Positions 54,061 to 63,150 of a DNA stretch of 64,000 bases are shown in pieces. The translations under genes were made by a program, and so were the position numbers. Each line of letters opens with the position of its first letter. The stretch's first letter is position 1. Location: assembly GCA_016217675.1 (NCBI GenBank), contig JACRHC010000010.1, positions 62,001 through 126,000 on the forward strand, written 5' to 3'. The notes under the pieces are model-generated. The model had not been told where the DNA came from. It did not search any database and saw only the letters and a list, made by a program, of their open reading frames with translations. This DNA comes from Nitrospirota bacterium (lineage in GTDB: Bacteria > Nitrospirota > Thermodesulfovibrionia > Thermodesulfovibrionales > UBA6898).

Positions 54061-54345
54061 AATTCCTTCTTGGACACCTTTTCTACCCCTTCGCCCTCGT
54101 TATCGGCGTAACTCTCGATGATGCGCCTGCAATTGCGCAACTCATAGGAGAACGGGCAGTGCTGACCGAGGTCACTGCATACCGGGATCTGGCAGCCCTC
54201 ATGCAGGCAGGCACGCTAAAGGATCCACGGTCTGCCGTACTTGCTCGGCATCAGGGCGCTCATCGCAGCCACCCTCGCCTGCATTATGACTGCAGCAGTA
54301 GCTGGAACATTTTATACTCAGGGATCCATTCTGCTGGGGAAATAG
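54061..54345 (+). pseudogene. Remnant of a NupC-type nucleoside transporter
   Basis: One frame reads FYPFALVIGVTLDDAPAIAQ then LIGERAVLTEVTAYRDLAAL and ends in DPRSAVL, which matches the C-terminal core of concentrative nucleoside transporters. A second frame, from about 54237, reads LLGIRALIAATLACIMTAAV and AGTFYTQGSILLGK to TAG 54343-54345, the end of the same family. The middle segment that normally joins these (about 40 residues) is missing, and the N-terminal two thirds are absent. So this is a truncated, internally deleted and frame-shifted relic. It could also be a mis-assembly, but both ends keep family sequence. Confidence 0.6.
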
Positions 54346-54358
54346 TTCCTGATATTTC

Positions 54359-55531
54359 TTATGGCACTTCAGGGTACGTGATCTTCAGGTCTTCCCCGCT
54401 TAACGCCTCGACCAGAAAAACCTTAAGCTGCTTCTTCTCCGCAGCACTCAGGCCGAGAGGCTTCAGAAATCTGTTCCCGTTACCACCTCCCTGATCAAAA
54501 AACTCTATGACCTCATCAAGGGTAATGAATATGCCGTTATGCATATACGGAGCGGTCCTTGCGATCTCCCGAAGGCCGGCTGTCCTGAACGCCTTCCAGT
54601 CCTTCCTGTCCTTTGTGATGAGGAACCTCCCGGGATCATCTTTCAGATTCCGATAGCCAGGATAATGATAAACCTTTGCAACAAATCTCATGGTGGCAGT
54701 GACGCGAGGATCGTTTAAAAGCACCGGATTCTCAGGCACATTGAGAGCATAGAACTTATCATCTGAAAGGTTCACCCCGTCATGACATTCACTACACTTG
54801 CCCTTACCCCTGAAGATCTCAAAGCCTTCCCTGGCATCCTCTGATAGAGAATGTGTTTCCCCCTTCAAAAACCGGTCATACGGTGCATTGACCGAAATGA
54901 GCGTCCGCTCGAAGGAGGCAAGCGCCATGGCAATACGTTTCCTGTTCGGTTCCCCGCCAAAAACCTTTTCGAACGCCTCTGCATACGCAGGCACTGTCCG
55001 TATCTCTTCTTCAACGAAATCAAGGTTCTGATTCATTTCAAAGGCTGACATCATCGGGAAAAGTGCCTGGTCCTCAAGAGTCTGTACGCGTCCGTCATGG
55101 AAAAAGCTCTTATAAAACGCTACATTGATGAGCGTCTGCGCATTTCTCCAGTTCTTTGTAGTCGGATAGCTCTGGGAGATATCCTGCCCGTCAGCATAAC
55201 CCTGTTCAGGCACATGGCATGTGGCGCAACTTGTAGTACCGTCTCCCGAAAGTCTCCTGTCGAAAAAAAGCTTCCTGCCAAGTTCGATCTTCTCCGGAGT
55301 TTGAGGGTTATTCTTTGGTATGGGAACAGATTTGAAGGGTTCGAGATGACCAGCGTATACTGTTGCTGACCAAAGGATTGTAAGCATCACGAAGGCCGCA
55401 AGTGACACCGCAACAGATGTCACTGCAGCATGGCAGCGTGCTCTATTCCAACGGCTAAAGACTGCTCGACCGAGGCCGAATGCTGTACGCTGATAGCTGA
55501 CCACTGAGAGCTGACCGCTATTTCTTAACAT
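54359..55531 (-). CDS. Di-heme cytochrome c peroxidase
   Basis: A MauG/CcpA-family peroxidase of up to 390 aa, reducing H2O2 in the periplasm with cytochrome c electrons. Two heme motifs are present: CATCHVPEQGYADG and CSECHDGVNLSDDK, with family phrases LGRKLFFDRRLSGDGTTSC, YKSFFHDGRVQTLEDQAL and TAPYMHNGIFITLDEVIEFF. A signal segment (VTSVAVSLAAFVMLTILWSA) precedes the mature part. The start is uncertain: ATG 55531 overlaps the selenoprotein stop and reads through a repeat; an ATG at 55387 lacks a ribosome site. Confidence 0.9.
   Translation of the reverse strand: MLRNSGQLSVVSYQRTAFGLGRAVFSRWNRARCHAAVTSVAVSLAAFVMLTILWSATVYAGHLEPFKSVPIPKNNPQTPEKIELGRKLFFDRRLSGDGTTSCATCHVPEQGYADGQDISQSYPTTKNWRNAQTLINVAFYKSFFHDGRVQTLEDQALFPMMSAFEMNQNLDFVEEEIRTVPAYAEAFEKVFGGEPNRKRIAMALASFERTLISVNAPYDRFLKGETHSLSEDAREGFEIFRGKGKCSECHDGVNLSDDKFYALNVPENPVLLNDPRVTATMRFVAKVYHYPGYRNLKDDPGRFLITKDRKDWKAFRTAGLREIARTAPYMHNGIFITLDEVIEFFDQGGGNGNRFLKPLGLSAAEKKQLKVFLVEALSGEDLKITYPEVP
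55485..55518. repeat. GCTGATAGCTGA-type short repeat
   Basis: CGCTGATAGCTGACCACTGA and GAGAGCTGACCGCT repeat the word (G/A)AGCTGACC. This kind of low-complexity intergenic sequence is often dispersed. It overlaps the first codons of the annotated peroxidase frame, which is why that start is doubtful. Confidence 0.4.
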
Positions 55532-56111
55532 TCTTAAGTTCCTCCTCGATGATCTGCTTCAGATACTCATACGGCCTGTTGCCGACAACCTTCCGCCCGT
55601 TGATAAAATACGTCGGCGTGCTGTACAGGTCCATATCAAAGGCAGCCTGCTTGTCCCTCTCGATCTCTGCAGCATGTTTCTTGCTGTCGATGGAGGCAGT
55701 AAACATCTTCAGGTCAAGGCCCAATTCTTTTGCATACTTGATCAGACTTTCGCGGTCAAGTTTCGGTGAGTTCTTAAGAAGCAGGTCATGCATCTCCCAA
55801 TATTTTCCCTGGTCTGCAGCAGCAAGGGACGCCTCTGCTGCAATATGGGCATAGTCTCGGTATTTGTACGGATAGTTTTTGATCACAAGCCTGACCTTAC
55901 CTTTATAGGTATCCACAATTTTCCTGACGACCGGACCGGCCGCCACGCAGTGCGGTCATTGGAAATCAAGAAATTCTATGATCGTGACCGAAGCGTCTTT
56001 GGGACCTTTTTGAGGGGAATCTCCGACAGAAATGGTAAATCGCTTCTCTTCAGCAGCTGCAGCAGAAATGACTACAAACAGAAATAACATCACAGCAAAC
56101 ACCTGCTTCAT
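55518..56111 (-). CDS. Selenocysteine-containing DsbA-like thioredoxin-fold protein (UPHC)
   Basis: A 197-aa exported protein if UGA at 55956-55958 is read as selenocysteine (residue 52). The N-terminus MKQVFAVMLFLFVVISAAAA is a signal peptide after AGGTGG. Then comes IIEFLDFQ-Sec-PHC, the exact place of the CxxC motif in DsbA-family proteins (FxDFQCPYC). The fold continues with YKGKVRLVIKNYPYKY, HIAAEASLAAADQGKYWEMH, and the cis-proline loop LYSTPTYFINGRKV. Without readthrough, only a GTG-started fragment lacking the active site would remain. It lies 58 nt after the formate dehydrogenase membrane subunit gene and before the cytochrome c peroxidase. Confidence 0.9.
55927..55943 (-). promoter_or_regulatory. 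SECIS-like hairpin after the DsbA-type UGA
   Basis: On the mRNA, GCGGCC pairs with GGUCGU (two G-U pairs) around the apical GGUCC, 12-28 nt after the UGA. The loop resembles the GGUCU loop of the E. coli fdhF SECIS. Folding is by eye. Confidence 0.55.
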
Positions 56112-56129
56112 ATGCCACCTCAGCAATTG

Positions 56130-56161
56130 ACGGCCTGAACGGGATTATCCGTCCAGGCCGC
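56130..56161 (-). other. Hairpin between membrane subunit and selenoprotein gene
   Basis: CGGCCTGAACGG and CCGTCCAGGCCG pair with one mismatch/bulge around a 6-nt loop. There is no T-run, so it may be a processing or stability element rather than a terminator; the genes on both sides are co-directional. Confidence 0.5.
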
Positions 56162-56169
56162 ATACCCGG

Positions 56170-57312
56170 TTATTGTTTTACTTCTTCATACGAAAGCACG
56201 TTGAAATACTTGCAGGCAAATTTAAACAGGAATATTCCCAGTGCTACAAGAAAAAGAGTGACCATAAATTCATTGGTCGTGGGGAAATAACTTGCGCCTC
56301 TTTCATGTGCATGCCTTAAAAGACCGAAGATGGCAACATTCATGCGGTTGATCACAACGCCGACTATGACAAGGCAGTTGACAAGAAATATGCTTCCTGT
56401 ACTGTTGCGCATTGCCGGGATGAGAAGCAGTATCAGAGGCACAATTACACCGACCGCCATCTCAAGCAGATAGAGCCTGGCCTCCATGGTTCCGGCAAAC
56501 GCTGCTCCAATACCCGGGCCTTTCAGAAGCACGAAGATCTTCAGGACAAAGTAAAATCCGATCGCAACCATCGACCCTCTGGCAAGCCCTGAAAGAATGC
56601 CCACATTCGCCTGATGTTTGAAGAATTTCGAACTGAGGATAGATTCGAAGCTGACCATTGAAAGCCCCATCATGATGGCAGAAACAAGGAAGCTGAACGG
56701 CAGAAGACTGCTGTACCAGAGCGGATGAAGTTTGTCAGGAACGATCAGATAGACCGCGCCCAATGACGACTGATGCAGGGTCGAAAGGAGCGTGCCGAAG
56801 AGCGCGATCGGCATCATGATCTTCTCGACAAATCTCTGTACGCCTTTAAGCCCGATCCGCTCAAAGAACATGGGGCTCGACTCCATCGCAAGGACCGTAG
56901 TGTAGATGACTACATGTATCGCCACAATGAACATGATCGAGTGGACCTGCCACATGACCATAGGATGCCAGATCCTAAACGGCTGGCCGATGTCCAGAAA
57001 AATACCGGATGCTGCAAGCAGGTAGCCTAAAAAGGCGGTCAGGATCGCAGGTCGGGCGATTGGCTTATACTTTTTCATATTGAACAGGTACACAGCGCTG
57101 GCGATCACGAACCCGCCTGCTGCCATGGCAACACCGCCCAGCACGTCGAACCCTATCCAGAATCCCCAGGGGAAATCATCCTGCAGGTTTGTTGTTGCAC
57201 CGAGTCCGAGAGTCATCCGTTTATATACAGACACCGCGCCGGCGATAATTAATATCAGCAGACCCAGCGTCATGGGGGTAAACATCTTTATTTCATGACG
57301 TTCAGTGCTCAT
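56170..57312 (-). CDS. NrfD/HybB-type membrane subunit of formate dehydrogenase
   Basis: A 380-aa polytopic protein with about ten hydrophobic segments (MTLGLLILIIAGAVSVY, IGFDVLGGVAMAAGGFVIAS, FLGYLLAASGIFLDIGQPF, IMFIVAIHVVIYTTVL). The IGQPFRIWHPMVMWQVHS phrase is typical of HybB/NrfD. It overlaps the FdhB stop (TAATG) and so belongs to the formate dehydrogenase. It probably replaces the di-heme cytochrome b of FDH-N and passes electrons to menaquinone. Confidence 0.92.
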   Translation of the reverse strand: MSTERHEIKMFTPMTLGLLILIIAGAVSVYKRMTLGLGATTNLQDDFPWGFWIGFDVLGGVAMAAGGFVIASAVYLFNMKKYKPIARPAILTAFLGYLLAASGIFLDIGQPFRIWHPMVMWQVHSIMFIVAIHVVIYTTVLAMESSPMFFERIGLKGVQRFVEKIMMPIALFGTLLSTLHQSSLGAVYLIVPDKLHPLWYSSLLPFSFLVSAIMMGLSMVSFESILSSKFFKHQANVGILSGLARGSMVAIGFYFVLKIFVLLKGPGIGAAFAGTMEARLYLLEMAVGVIVPLILLLIPAMRNSTGSIFLVNCLVIVGVVINRMNVAIFGLLRHAHERGASYFPTTNEFMVTLFLVALGIFLFKFACKYFNVLSYEEVKQ

Positions 57313-58142
57313 TATTCATCCTCCTTGTCCATATTCTTCATTCTCCGGGTGATCACCCAGCTTCCGATGCCTGCAGCAAGGACTACGCCGATAATCGCCG
57401 GGATACCGGAGATGTACTTCCAGGTCAGGTCAGGCAGCACCTGGTCACCGACCTTGGCATGACCTATCTGATCGAGGGGCAGAGCTGACAGGAGAAGGAC
57501 CGATGTGCCTCCCGCCTCCTTTTCGCCATAAATGTGATTATGGTATTTCCCGGGGTTTTCCGAGATCCTCTTCTTCGCCTCAGCAAGGTTCTTTTCAATA
57601 CTGTCGCTGAAATGGATCGTCCCGGTAGGACAGGTCTTTGCACAGGCCGGTATCATACCTGCAAGGAGCCTGTCATAGCAGAAGGTGCATTTCTGAATCT
57701 TGGGTGAGAGCTTTTCCCACTCGTATTTCGGGACATTGAAGGGACAGGCAAGCATGCAGTACCTGCAGCCAATGCAACGTTCCGCACGGTAAATGACCGG
57801 CCCTTCAGGAGTCTTGACCAGGGCCTCAACAGGGCAGACTGAAGCGCAGGCCGGTTTTTTGCAATGAAAGCAGCCATTCCGGGCAAAATTCCATGATACC
57901 GCCCCGTTCTGCTCGCTCTCGAAAAAGGCAATGTTTGTGTAGGTCTTTGAGTTCAGTTTAGGCGGGTTGGTAAAAGTCGGGCCTGCCGTAGTCCTGTCAG
58001 TACCGTTTTGGTTCCACGACTTGCACGATATCTGGCATCCCCGGCAGCCGATGCATTTTGTCGCATCAATAAGGAAGCTCGCCTCCATCTTCTTTACGCC
58101 CTGTCCCGCGGTTGTATTTTCCATTATTGCATTCGTTCCCAT
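57312..58142 (-). CDS. fdhB: Formate dehydrogenase iron-sulfur subunit
   Basis: A 276-aa FdnH/FdhB-like subunit with four [4Fe-4S] Cys sets (CIGCRGCQISCKSW, CFHCKKPACASVCP, CIGCRYCMLACP, CTFCYDRLLAGMIPACAKTCP). A C-terminal helix (IPAIIGVVLAAGIGSWVIT) anchors it in the membrane facing the periplasm. It carries electrons from FdhA to the quinone-reactive membrane subunit. No own Tat signal is seen, so it is likely exported with FdhA. It starts 9 nt after the fdhA stop. Confidence 0.95.
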   Translation of the reverse strand: MGTNAIMENTTAGQGVKKMEASFLIDATKCIGCRGCQISCKSWNQNGTDRTTAGPTFTNPPKLNSKTYTNIAFFESEQNGAVSWNFARNGCFHCKKPACASVCPVEALVKTPEGPVIYRAERCIGCRYCMLACPFNVPKYEWEKLSPKIQKCTFCYDRLLAGMIPACAKTCPTGTIHFSDSIEKNLAEAKKRISENPGKYHNHIYGEKEAGGTSVLLLSALPLDQIGHAKVGDQVLPDLTWKYISGIPAIIGVVLAAGIGSWVITRRMKNMDKEDE

Positions 58143-58151
58143 AGCAGCCCC

Positions 58152-61100
58152 CTAAATCTTTTCCACGTTGACCATGAAAGCCTTGGTCTCCGGGATCATT
58201 GTATTTGCGTCACCAATAGTTGGGGTCAACAGGTTTGCAGCCTCGCCGCCACTTCCGTCCTCAGGGAACTGCCATCCAAAATGGTTCGGCAGCCCGATCT
58301 GATGTATTGTCGAACCCGCAATCTTAAAAGGCTTGAACCGCTTCGTGACCACGGCCACGGCCTTCACCTCTCCGCGGCCAGACTTTACTTTCACGCTTTC
58401 TCCACCCTTAATGCCCTTCTCAGCCGCAAGTTCTTCACTCATTTCGACATAAAGCTGAGGCGCAGCCTCAAGCAGCCAGGGCAGATGACGTGTCAGAACA
58501 CCGGTCTGCCAGTGCTCGGTCATGCGGTATGTTGTAGCAACGTAGGGGTAACGAGTATCGCATGAAAAGAAGACATCCTCGGGAGACCCGTCCTTGCCGT
58601 CGTGAAACAGTTTGACAGCAGGGTTGATCTTCGTTTTTGACATCAGATTTTCCTGAAGCGGACATTCAAGGGCCTCGTAATGTTCGGGAAATGGCCCATC
58701 GGCAAGACCAGGACCAAAGATGGCGCCCATGCCGTCCGCCCTCATAATAAACGGATATTTCCCTGCCTTCTCATCAGCCATAGGAGGCGCAGGACCATCA
58801 GGCACATCGCCGTCCCAGCCGGGAGCAGTCTTTTTTGTCTTGGGGTCCAGCTTATCAGGATTCCATTTTATAACAGCTCGCTTTGGGTCCCAGGGCTGCC
58901 CGGTCATATTGACCGCCGCGCGGTTATAGATGATTCTCCTGTTGAGCGGCCAGCACCATGACCATTCAGGGAACATGCCGAGCCCTGTAGGATCAGACTT
59001 ACCCCTTCGCGCCATCATGTTTATCATCTTGCCCTCTTTATGCGTGTAGCTGCCGCTATAGATCCAGTTTCCGCAGGAGGTTCTCCCGTCAGCCTGGAGC
59101 GTAACAAAATTGGTGCAGAGCTCATTTTTCTTTCCCAATTGCTTCGTCGCGTCCTTAGGGTCAAATATATCGTCCAGATAATAACCGTTAATCTCCCTTG
59201 CAATCAGGTGAGTATCAAACTCTTTATCCTTTGATTTATAGTTCCAGGTGAGATTTGTGATAGGCGCCGGGAATTTGCCTCCCTTTGCCTGGTAGAGTTT
59301 CTTAACGCGTTTATAGAGCTCATGGATGATCTCGCCGTCAGGTTTTGACTGGCCGATAGGCTCGATCGCTTTATACCGCCACTGGGCCCAGCGGCCGGAA
59401 TTCGATATGCTTCCCTCTTTTTCAACGGAAGAGGAGCAGGGAAGCATAAAGACCTCGGTCTGAATATCCTTCGGGTTCATGCCAGGCCCTTTCCAGAAAG
59501 ACGCCGTCTCATTATCAAACAGATTTACATTCACCATCCACTTGAGCTTCCCCATCGCCTTCCTGGTCTTGTTCGAATTCGCACCTGAGCAGGCAGGGTT
59601 CTGGCCCCAGGCAAAGAAACCCTCGAACTTGCCCTTATACATCTGGTCGAAGAGCATCAGCCACGAGCCATTCTGGCCCTCATCCAGCTTCGGAAGCCAG
59701 GCATAACCGAAGTCATTGTCCGCAGTAGCATTAGCGCCATAAATCGCCTTCAAATAGCTCGCAAAATATTTCGGCCGATTGCCCCACCAGTTGACGCTCT
59801 TCGGGTCTTTGGTCTTGGGGGTGTTCTTCTCGTTATACGCCTTAAGGTCAACCAGCGTGGCCGTAGGCACAGGGACATATCCCGGCAGAATATGGAAAAG
59901 CAGTCCCTGATCAGTCGAGCCCTGAACGTTGGACTCGCCGCGCAACGCATTCACCCCGCCGCCAGCCATCCCGATATTGCCAAGGAGAAGCTGAATGATC
60001 GTCATTGCCTTGATATTCTGCGTGCCGACCGTATGCTGGGTCCAGCCCATGGCATAGCACTCTGTGCCGGCCCTGTTAGGCTTTCCGGTTGACCCGTAGA
60101 TCTTGTATACCTCAAGGAGCTTATCTTTCGGTGTTCCGGTTATGTCAGAAACCTTGGCAGCCGTGTACCGTGAATAGTGCTTTTTCAGAAGCTGGAACAC
60201 ACAGTTCGGGTCCTTGAGTGTCATATCTTTTTTCGGAAGTCCCTTGTCATCCATCTGGAACGACCAGGTCTTCTTGTCATACTTGCGGGTCTTTTCGTCA
60301 TATCCGGAGAAGATGCCATTGAGCTGGCCAGGCATTTTGAAGTCAGGGTTCACGAGATAGGCTGCATTGGTGTAGTTGACAACATAATCCCTGAAATAAA
60401 GATTATTGTCGAGGATGTATTTGATCATGCCGCCGAGGAAGGCTATATCAGTTCCTGAGCGAAGCGGAGCATATAGATCAGCCTTAGCCGCAGTCCTGGT
60501 AAATCTGGGATCAACGACTACAAGTTTTGCTCCCTTCTCACGCGCCCTCATGATCCATTTCATCGCTATCGGATGGTTCTCGGCAATATTACTGCCCATA
60601 ACAAGCACTACATCAGCGTTCTTGAGATCTATCCAGTGATTCGTCATTGCACCGCGTCCGAACGACTCTGCCAGAGCCGCAACAGTTGCGGAGTGTCATA
60701 TTCGGGCCTGATGTTCTATATAGACAAGCCCCAGGGAGCGCAGCCATTTCTGCAGGACATAGCATTCCTCATTGTCGAGAGCTGCGCTTCCGACATGGGC
60801 AATGGCATCGGTCCTGTTGACCGTGAACTCCTTCTCGACCTCCTTCTCCGTTCCGTCAGGCTGCTTCTCCTTGATCTTTGATTTCGAGAGAAATTTGAAG
60901 GTGCGATCTCGGGTATCCCTGATCTTCTTTGCTATCTCATCCAGTGCCCAGTCCCACTCCACTTCCTTCCATTCAGCAGCGCCTGCAGCACGATACTTGG
61001 GTTTGAGCAGGCGTTTGTCATTATTCACGATCTGGTAAAGCGACGCGCCTTTGGCGCAGAGCGTGCCCTCGTTAATCGGATGATCAGGGTCGCCCTCAGT

Positions 61101-61307
61101 ATTGATCACCTTTCCATCTTTGGTATGGGCTATAATGCCGCAGCCCACTGCGCAGTACGGGCAAATAGTCTTGGTCTCAGTTGCGCCCTTGATACGGTTT
61201 TCAGGCGGCTGAGCAGACGCCTCCTGCGGCGCCACACCAACCCCTACGGCTCCCGCCACAGCCGTGCCTCCCGAAAGCTTCAGAAAGTCCCTTCTCGATA
61301 AACTCAT
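58152..61307 (-). CDS. fdhA: Formate dehydrogenase catalytic subunit, selenocysteine-containing
   Basis: A 1051-aa FDH-N/O-type molybdopterin oxidoreductase if UGA 60696-60698 is read as selenocysteine (residue 204) in QARI-Sec-HSATVAALAES, the family active site. A Tat signal (SLSRRDFLKLSGGTAVAGA) precedes a [4Fe-4S] motif (CPYCAVGCG, then GTLCAKG). Later motifs such as VMGSNIAENHPIAM, GGGVNALRGESNVQGSTD and GSTIHQIGLPNHFGW match the family. It oxidises formate in the periplasm. FdhB and the membrane subunit follow. GGAGGTAGGGT precedes the ATG. Confidence 0.97.
60663..60679 (-). promoter_or_regulatory. SECIS-like hairpin after the fdhA UGA
   Basis: On the mRNA, CGGCUCU pairs with AGAGUCG (one G-U pair) over a GGC loop, 16-33 nt after the UGA. 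Distance and size fit bacterial SECIS elements; the loop is short. Folding is by eye. Confidence 0.5.
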
Positions 61308-61470
61308 ACCCTACCTCCTGCAAATAATTTAAGAGCCGGACTACATATGGAAATTTATCATGGTCGCTTAGTATTAAAGGAAGAAGGCCGTATCCCCGCA
61401 GTAGAAATTTGTAGAAATTATAATGTTACGATTATTTATTAGTTTATTAAACATTCTTATTAACACGGTT

Positions 61471-61499
61471 AGATTAAAGAAAGTTTCACCTGCTGTCAA
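61471..61499 (-). promoter_or_regulatory. Candidate sigma-70 promoter of the fdh operon
   Basis: Read on the minus strand, TTGACA (61499-61494) and TAATCT (61476-61471) are separated by 17 nt. The start codon lies about 160 nt downstream, leaving an AT-rich leader. Confidence 0.5.
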
Positions 61500-61574
61500 G
61501 GCTTTTTGCCAGGCATTATCCTGCGATACCACTCGTGCTCAGCAGCCTCTCATATATGGAATCTGGCATCCTAT

Positions 61575-61593
61575 TGTGCTAATATTGAGCACA
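61575..61593. promoter_or_regulatory. Inverted repeat between fdhA and the histidine kinase
   Basis: TGTGCT-AATATTG-AGCACA is a perfect 6-bp inverted repeat with a 7-nt AT-rich spacer, 58 nt before the kinase start. It could bind a regulator of either divergent operon. The rest of the 343-bp gap (61308-61650) shows no gene. Confidence 0.45.
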
Positions 61594-61650
61594 CGTGGCT
61601 GAACGGTCTGAGCGCAGCGGACAGGATAAAAAACGTATCAGCAGAAAATA

Positions 61651-63150
61651 ATGTCGAATAAAACGTTAACCTCTCAAAACCAGGTTCTTAGCAGAATCAG
61701 GGCCGTCAATCTGTATCACCTCGCAGGGATAATTATCCTTGCCGAGATTATCACTGCTGTCATGAATACCATCATGGGGATTATCTGGTGGGGCCGGGTC
61801 TCCTATGACCTCATCATGATCGGGACGGTTGATGCCTTCGTAGCAGCAGTCGTGGTCGGTACAGTCGTGCTTTCTATCATTGAGCACCTTCGTGAAACCG
61901 ACAGGAGGTACCACGAACTCGCAGAGCGGGAGATTGAGGAACTGGCTCTTCATGAAAGTGAAGAGCGGTTCCGTGAGATCTTTGAGCAGAATGATGATGC
62001 ACTGCTTATCATTTCACCGGAGGCCGGCGAGATTATAGACGTCAACCCGGCAGCGATCAGTTTGTACGGCTACACACAACAGGAATTTATAGCAGGAGGC
62101 CTCCCTCTGATCCTGATGCCGCGGGAATATGAACAACTCAGGAGTGAAGTGCGCAGCGTCGATGCAGCCGGTAGACTCCGCATTGCCCGGATCGCAAACA
62201 GAAAAAAAGATGGGACAATCATCATTGCATCTGTCTGGGGCATGGCAGTCCAGTTGAAAAAGAGTAAAGTTCTCTTCTGCTCCTTCCGCAACATTACCGA
62301 AAGGCTTCGCCTGGAAGAGGAGGCTAAATTGCTTCAGGCTAAGCTTATCCAGACGAATAAGATGACCTCTCTCGGCATGCTGGTGTCCGGCATAGCTCAT
62401 GAGATCAACAACCCAAACCATATTATTATGGTGAATGCACAGATGGTTTCTGATGCGTGGAAAGATGCAGCCGAGGTGCTTTCTGATTACTACCGCGGGC
62501 ATGGAGACTTCCCGCTGGGCGGTGTGCCATTCTCTGAAATGCGGTATATCGTGCCTCAGCTGCTCGCAGCAATGTCTGAAGGATCAGGACGTATTAATAA
62601 CATGGTTGATAATCTGAAAGATTTCTCGAAACAGGGCAGAGCAGCCCTCGGCAATGCCGTTGACATCAACAAGGTCATAGCAGCGTCAGCAGCACTCCTG
62701 AACAACCAGATCCAGAAATTTACCGATTTTTTTCAGCTGAGAGAGGGCATCGACCTTCCCCCGGCAAAAGGCAATAAGCAGCAGCTTGAGCAGGTGGTCA
62801 TAAATCTGATCATGAACGCGCTCCAGTCTCTTCGGCAACGAAGTGAGGCGGTTATCGTATCAACCTTGTTCGATGAAGAAGCAGACGCCATCCTGATCAC
62901 CGTAAGAGATGAGGGGATCGGCATACCGCAGGAAGTGCTCAAGCATATTACAGAACCGTTTTATACAACAAGGATCGATGAAGGCGGCACGGGACTCGGG
63001 CTCTCGATTTCCTTCTCTATTATTAAAGACCACCAGGGATCCCTGACCTTTCTGTCAGAGCCGGGCAAAGGTACGACCGCAACTATCTCACTCCCTGTAT
63101 ACCGATACACTACGGAAAGGAACAGACATGCAACAGCCCATATATCCTGA
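61651..63150 (+). CDS. PAS-domain sensor histidine kinase
   Basis: A 499-aa kinase with two N-terminal membrane helices (IIILAEIITAVMNTIMGII and VDAFVAAVVVGTVVLSII). A PAS domain (about residues 105-225: RFREIFEQNDDALLIISPEA, DVNPAAISLYGYTQQEF) and a HisKA segment with phospho-His in GIAHEINNPNHII follow. The HATPase has N in LIMNALQSL, the G1 box DEGIGIP and GGTGLGLSIS. The ATG overlaps no gene; the response-regulator start lies 23 nt inside its 3' end. It may sense a signal connected with the divergent fdh operon. Confidence 0.95.
   Translation: MSNKTLTSQNQVLSRIRAVNLYHLAGIIILAEIITAVMNTIMGIIWWGRVSYDLIMIGTVDAFVAAVVVGTVVLSIIEHLRETDRRYHELAEREIEELALHESEERFREIFEQNDDALLIISPEAGEIIDVNPAAISLYGYTQQEFIAGGLPLILMPREYEQLRSEVRSVDAAGRLRIARIANRKKDGTIIIASVWGMAVQLKKSKVLFCSFRNITERLRLEEEAKLLQAKLIQTNKMTSLGMLVSGIAHEINNPNHIIMVNAQMVSDAWKDAAEVLSDYYRGHGDFPLGGVPFSEMRYIVPQLLAAMSEGSGRINNMVDNLKDFSKQGRAALGNAVDINKVIAASAALLNNQIQKFTDFFQLREGIDLPPAKGNKQQLEQVVINLIMNALQSLRQRSEAVIVSTLFDEEADAILITVRDEGIGIPQEVLKHITEPFYTTRIDEGGTGLGLSISFSIIKDHQGSLTFLSEPGKGTTATISLPVYRYTTERNRHATAHIS

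Noticed and set aside
60648-60698. Frameshift or nonsense mutation in formate dehydrogenase
   Set aside because: The frame is unchanged across the stop and the codon sits exactly at the known Sec position, so Sec insertion explains it better.
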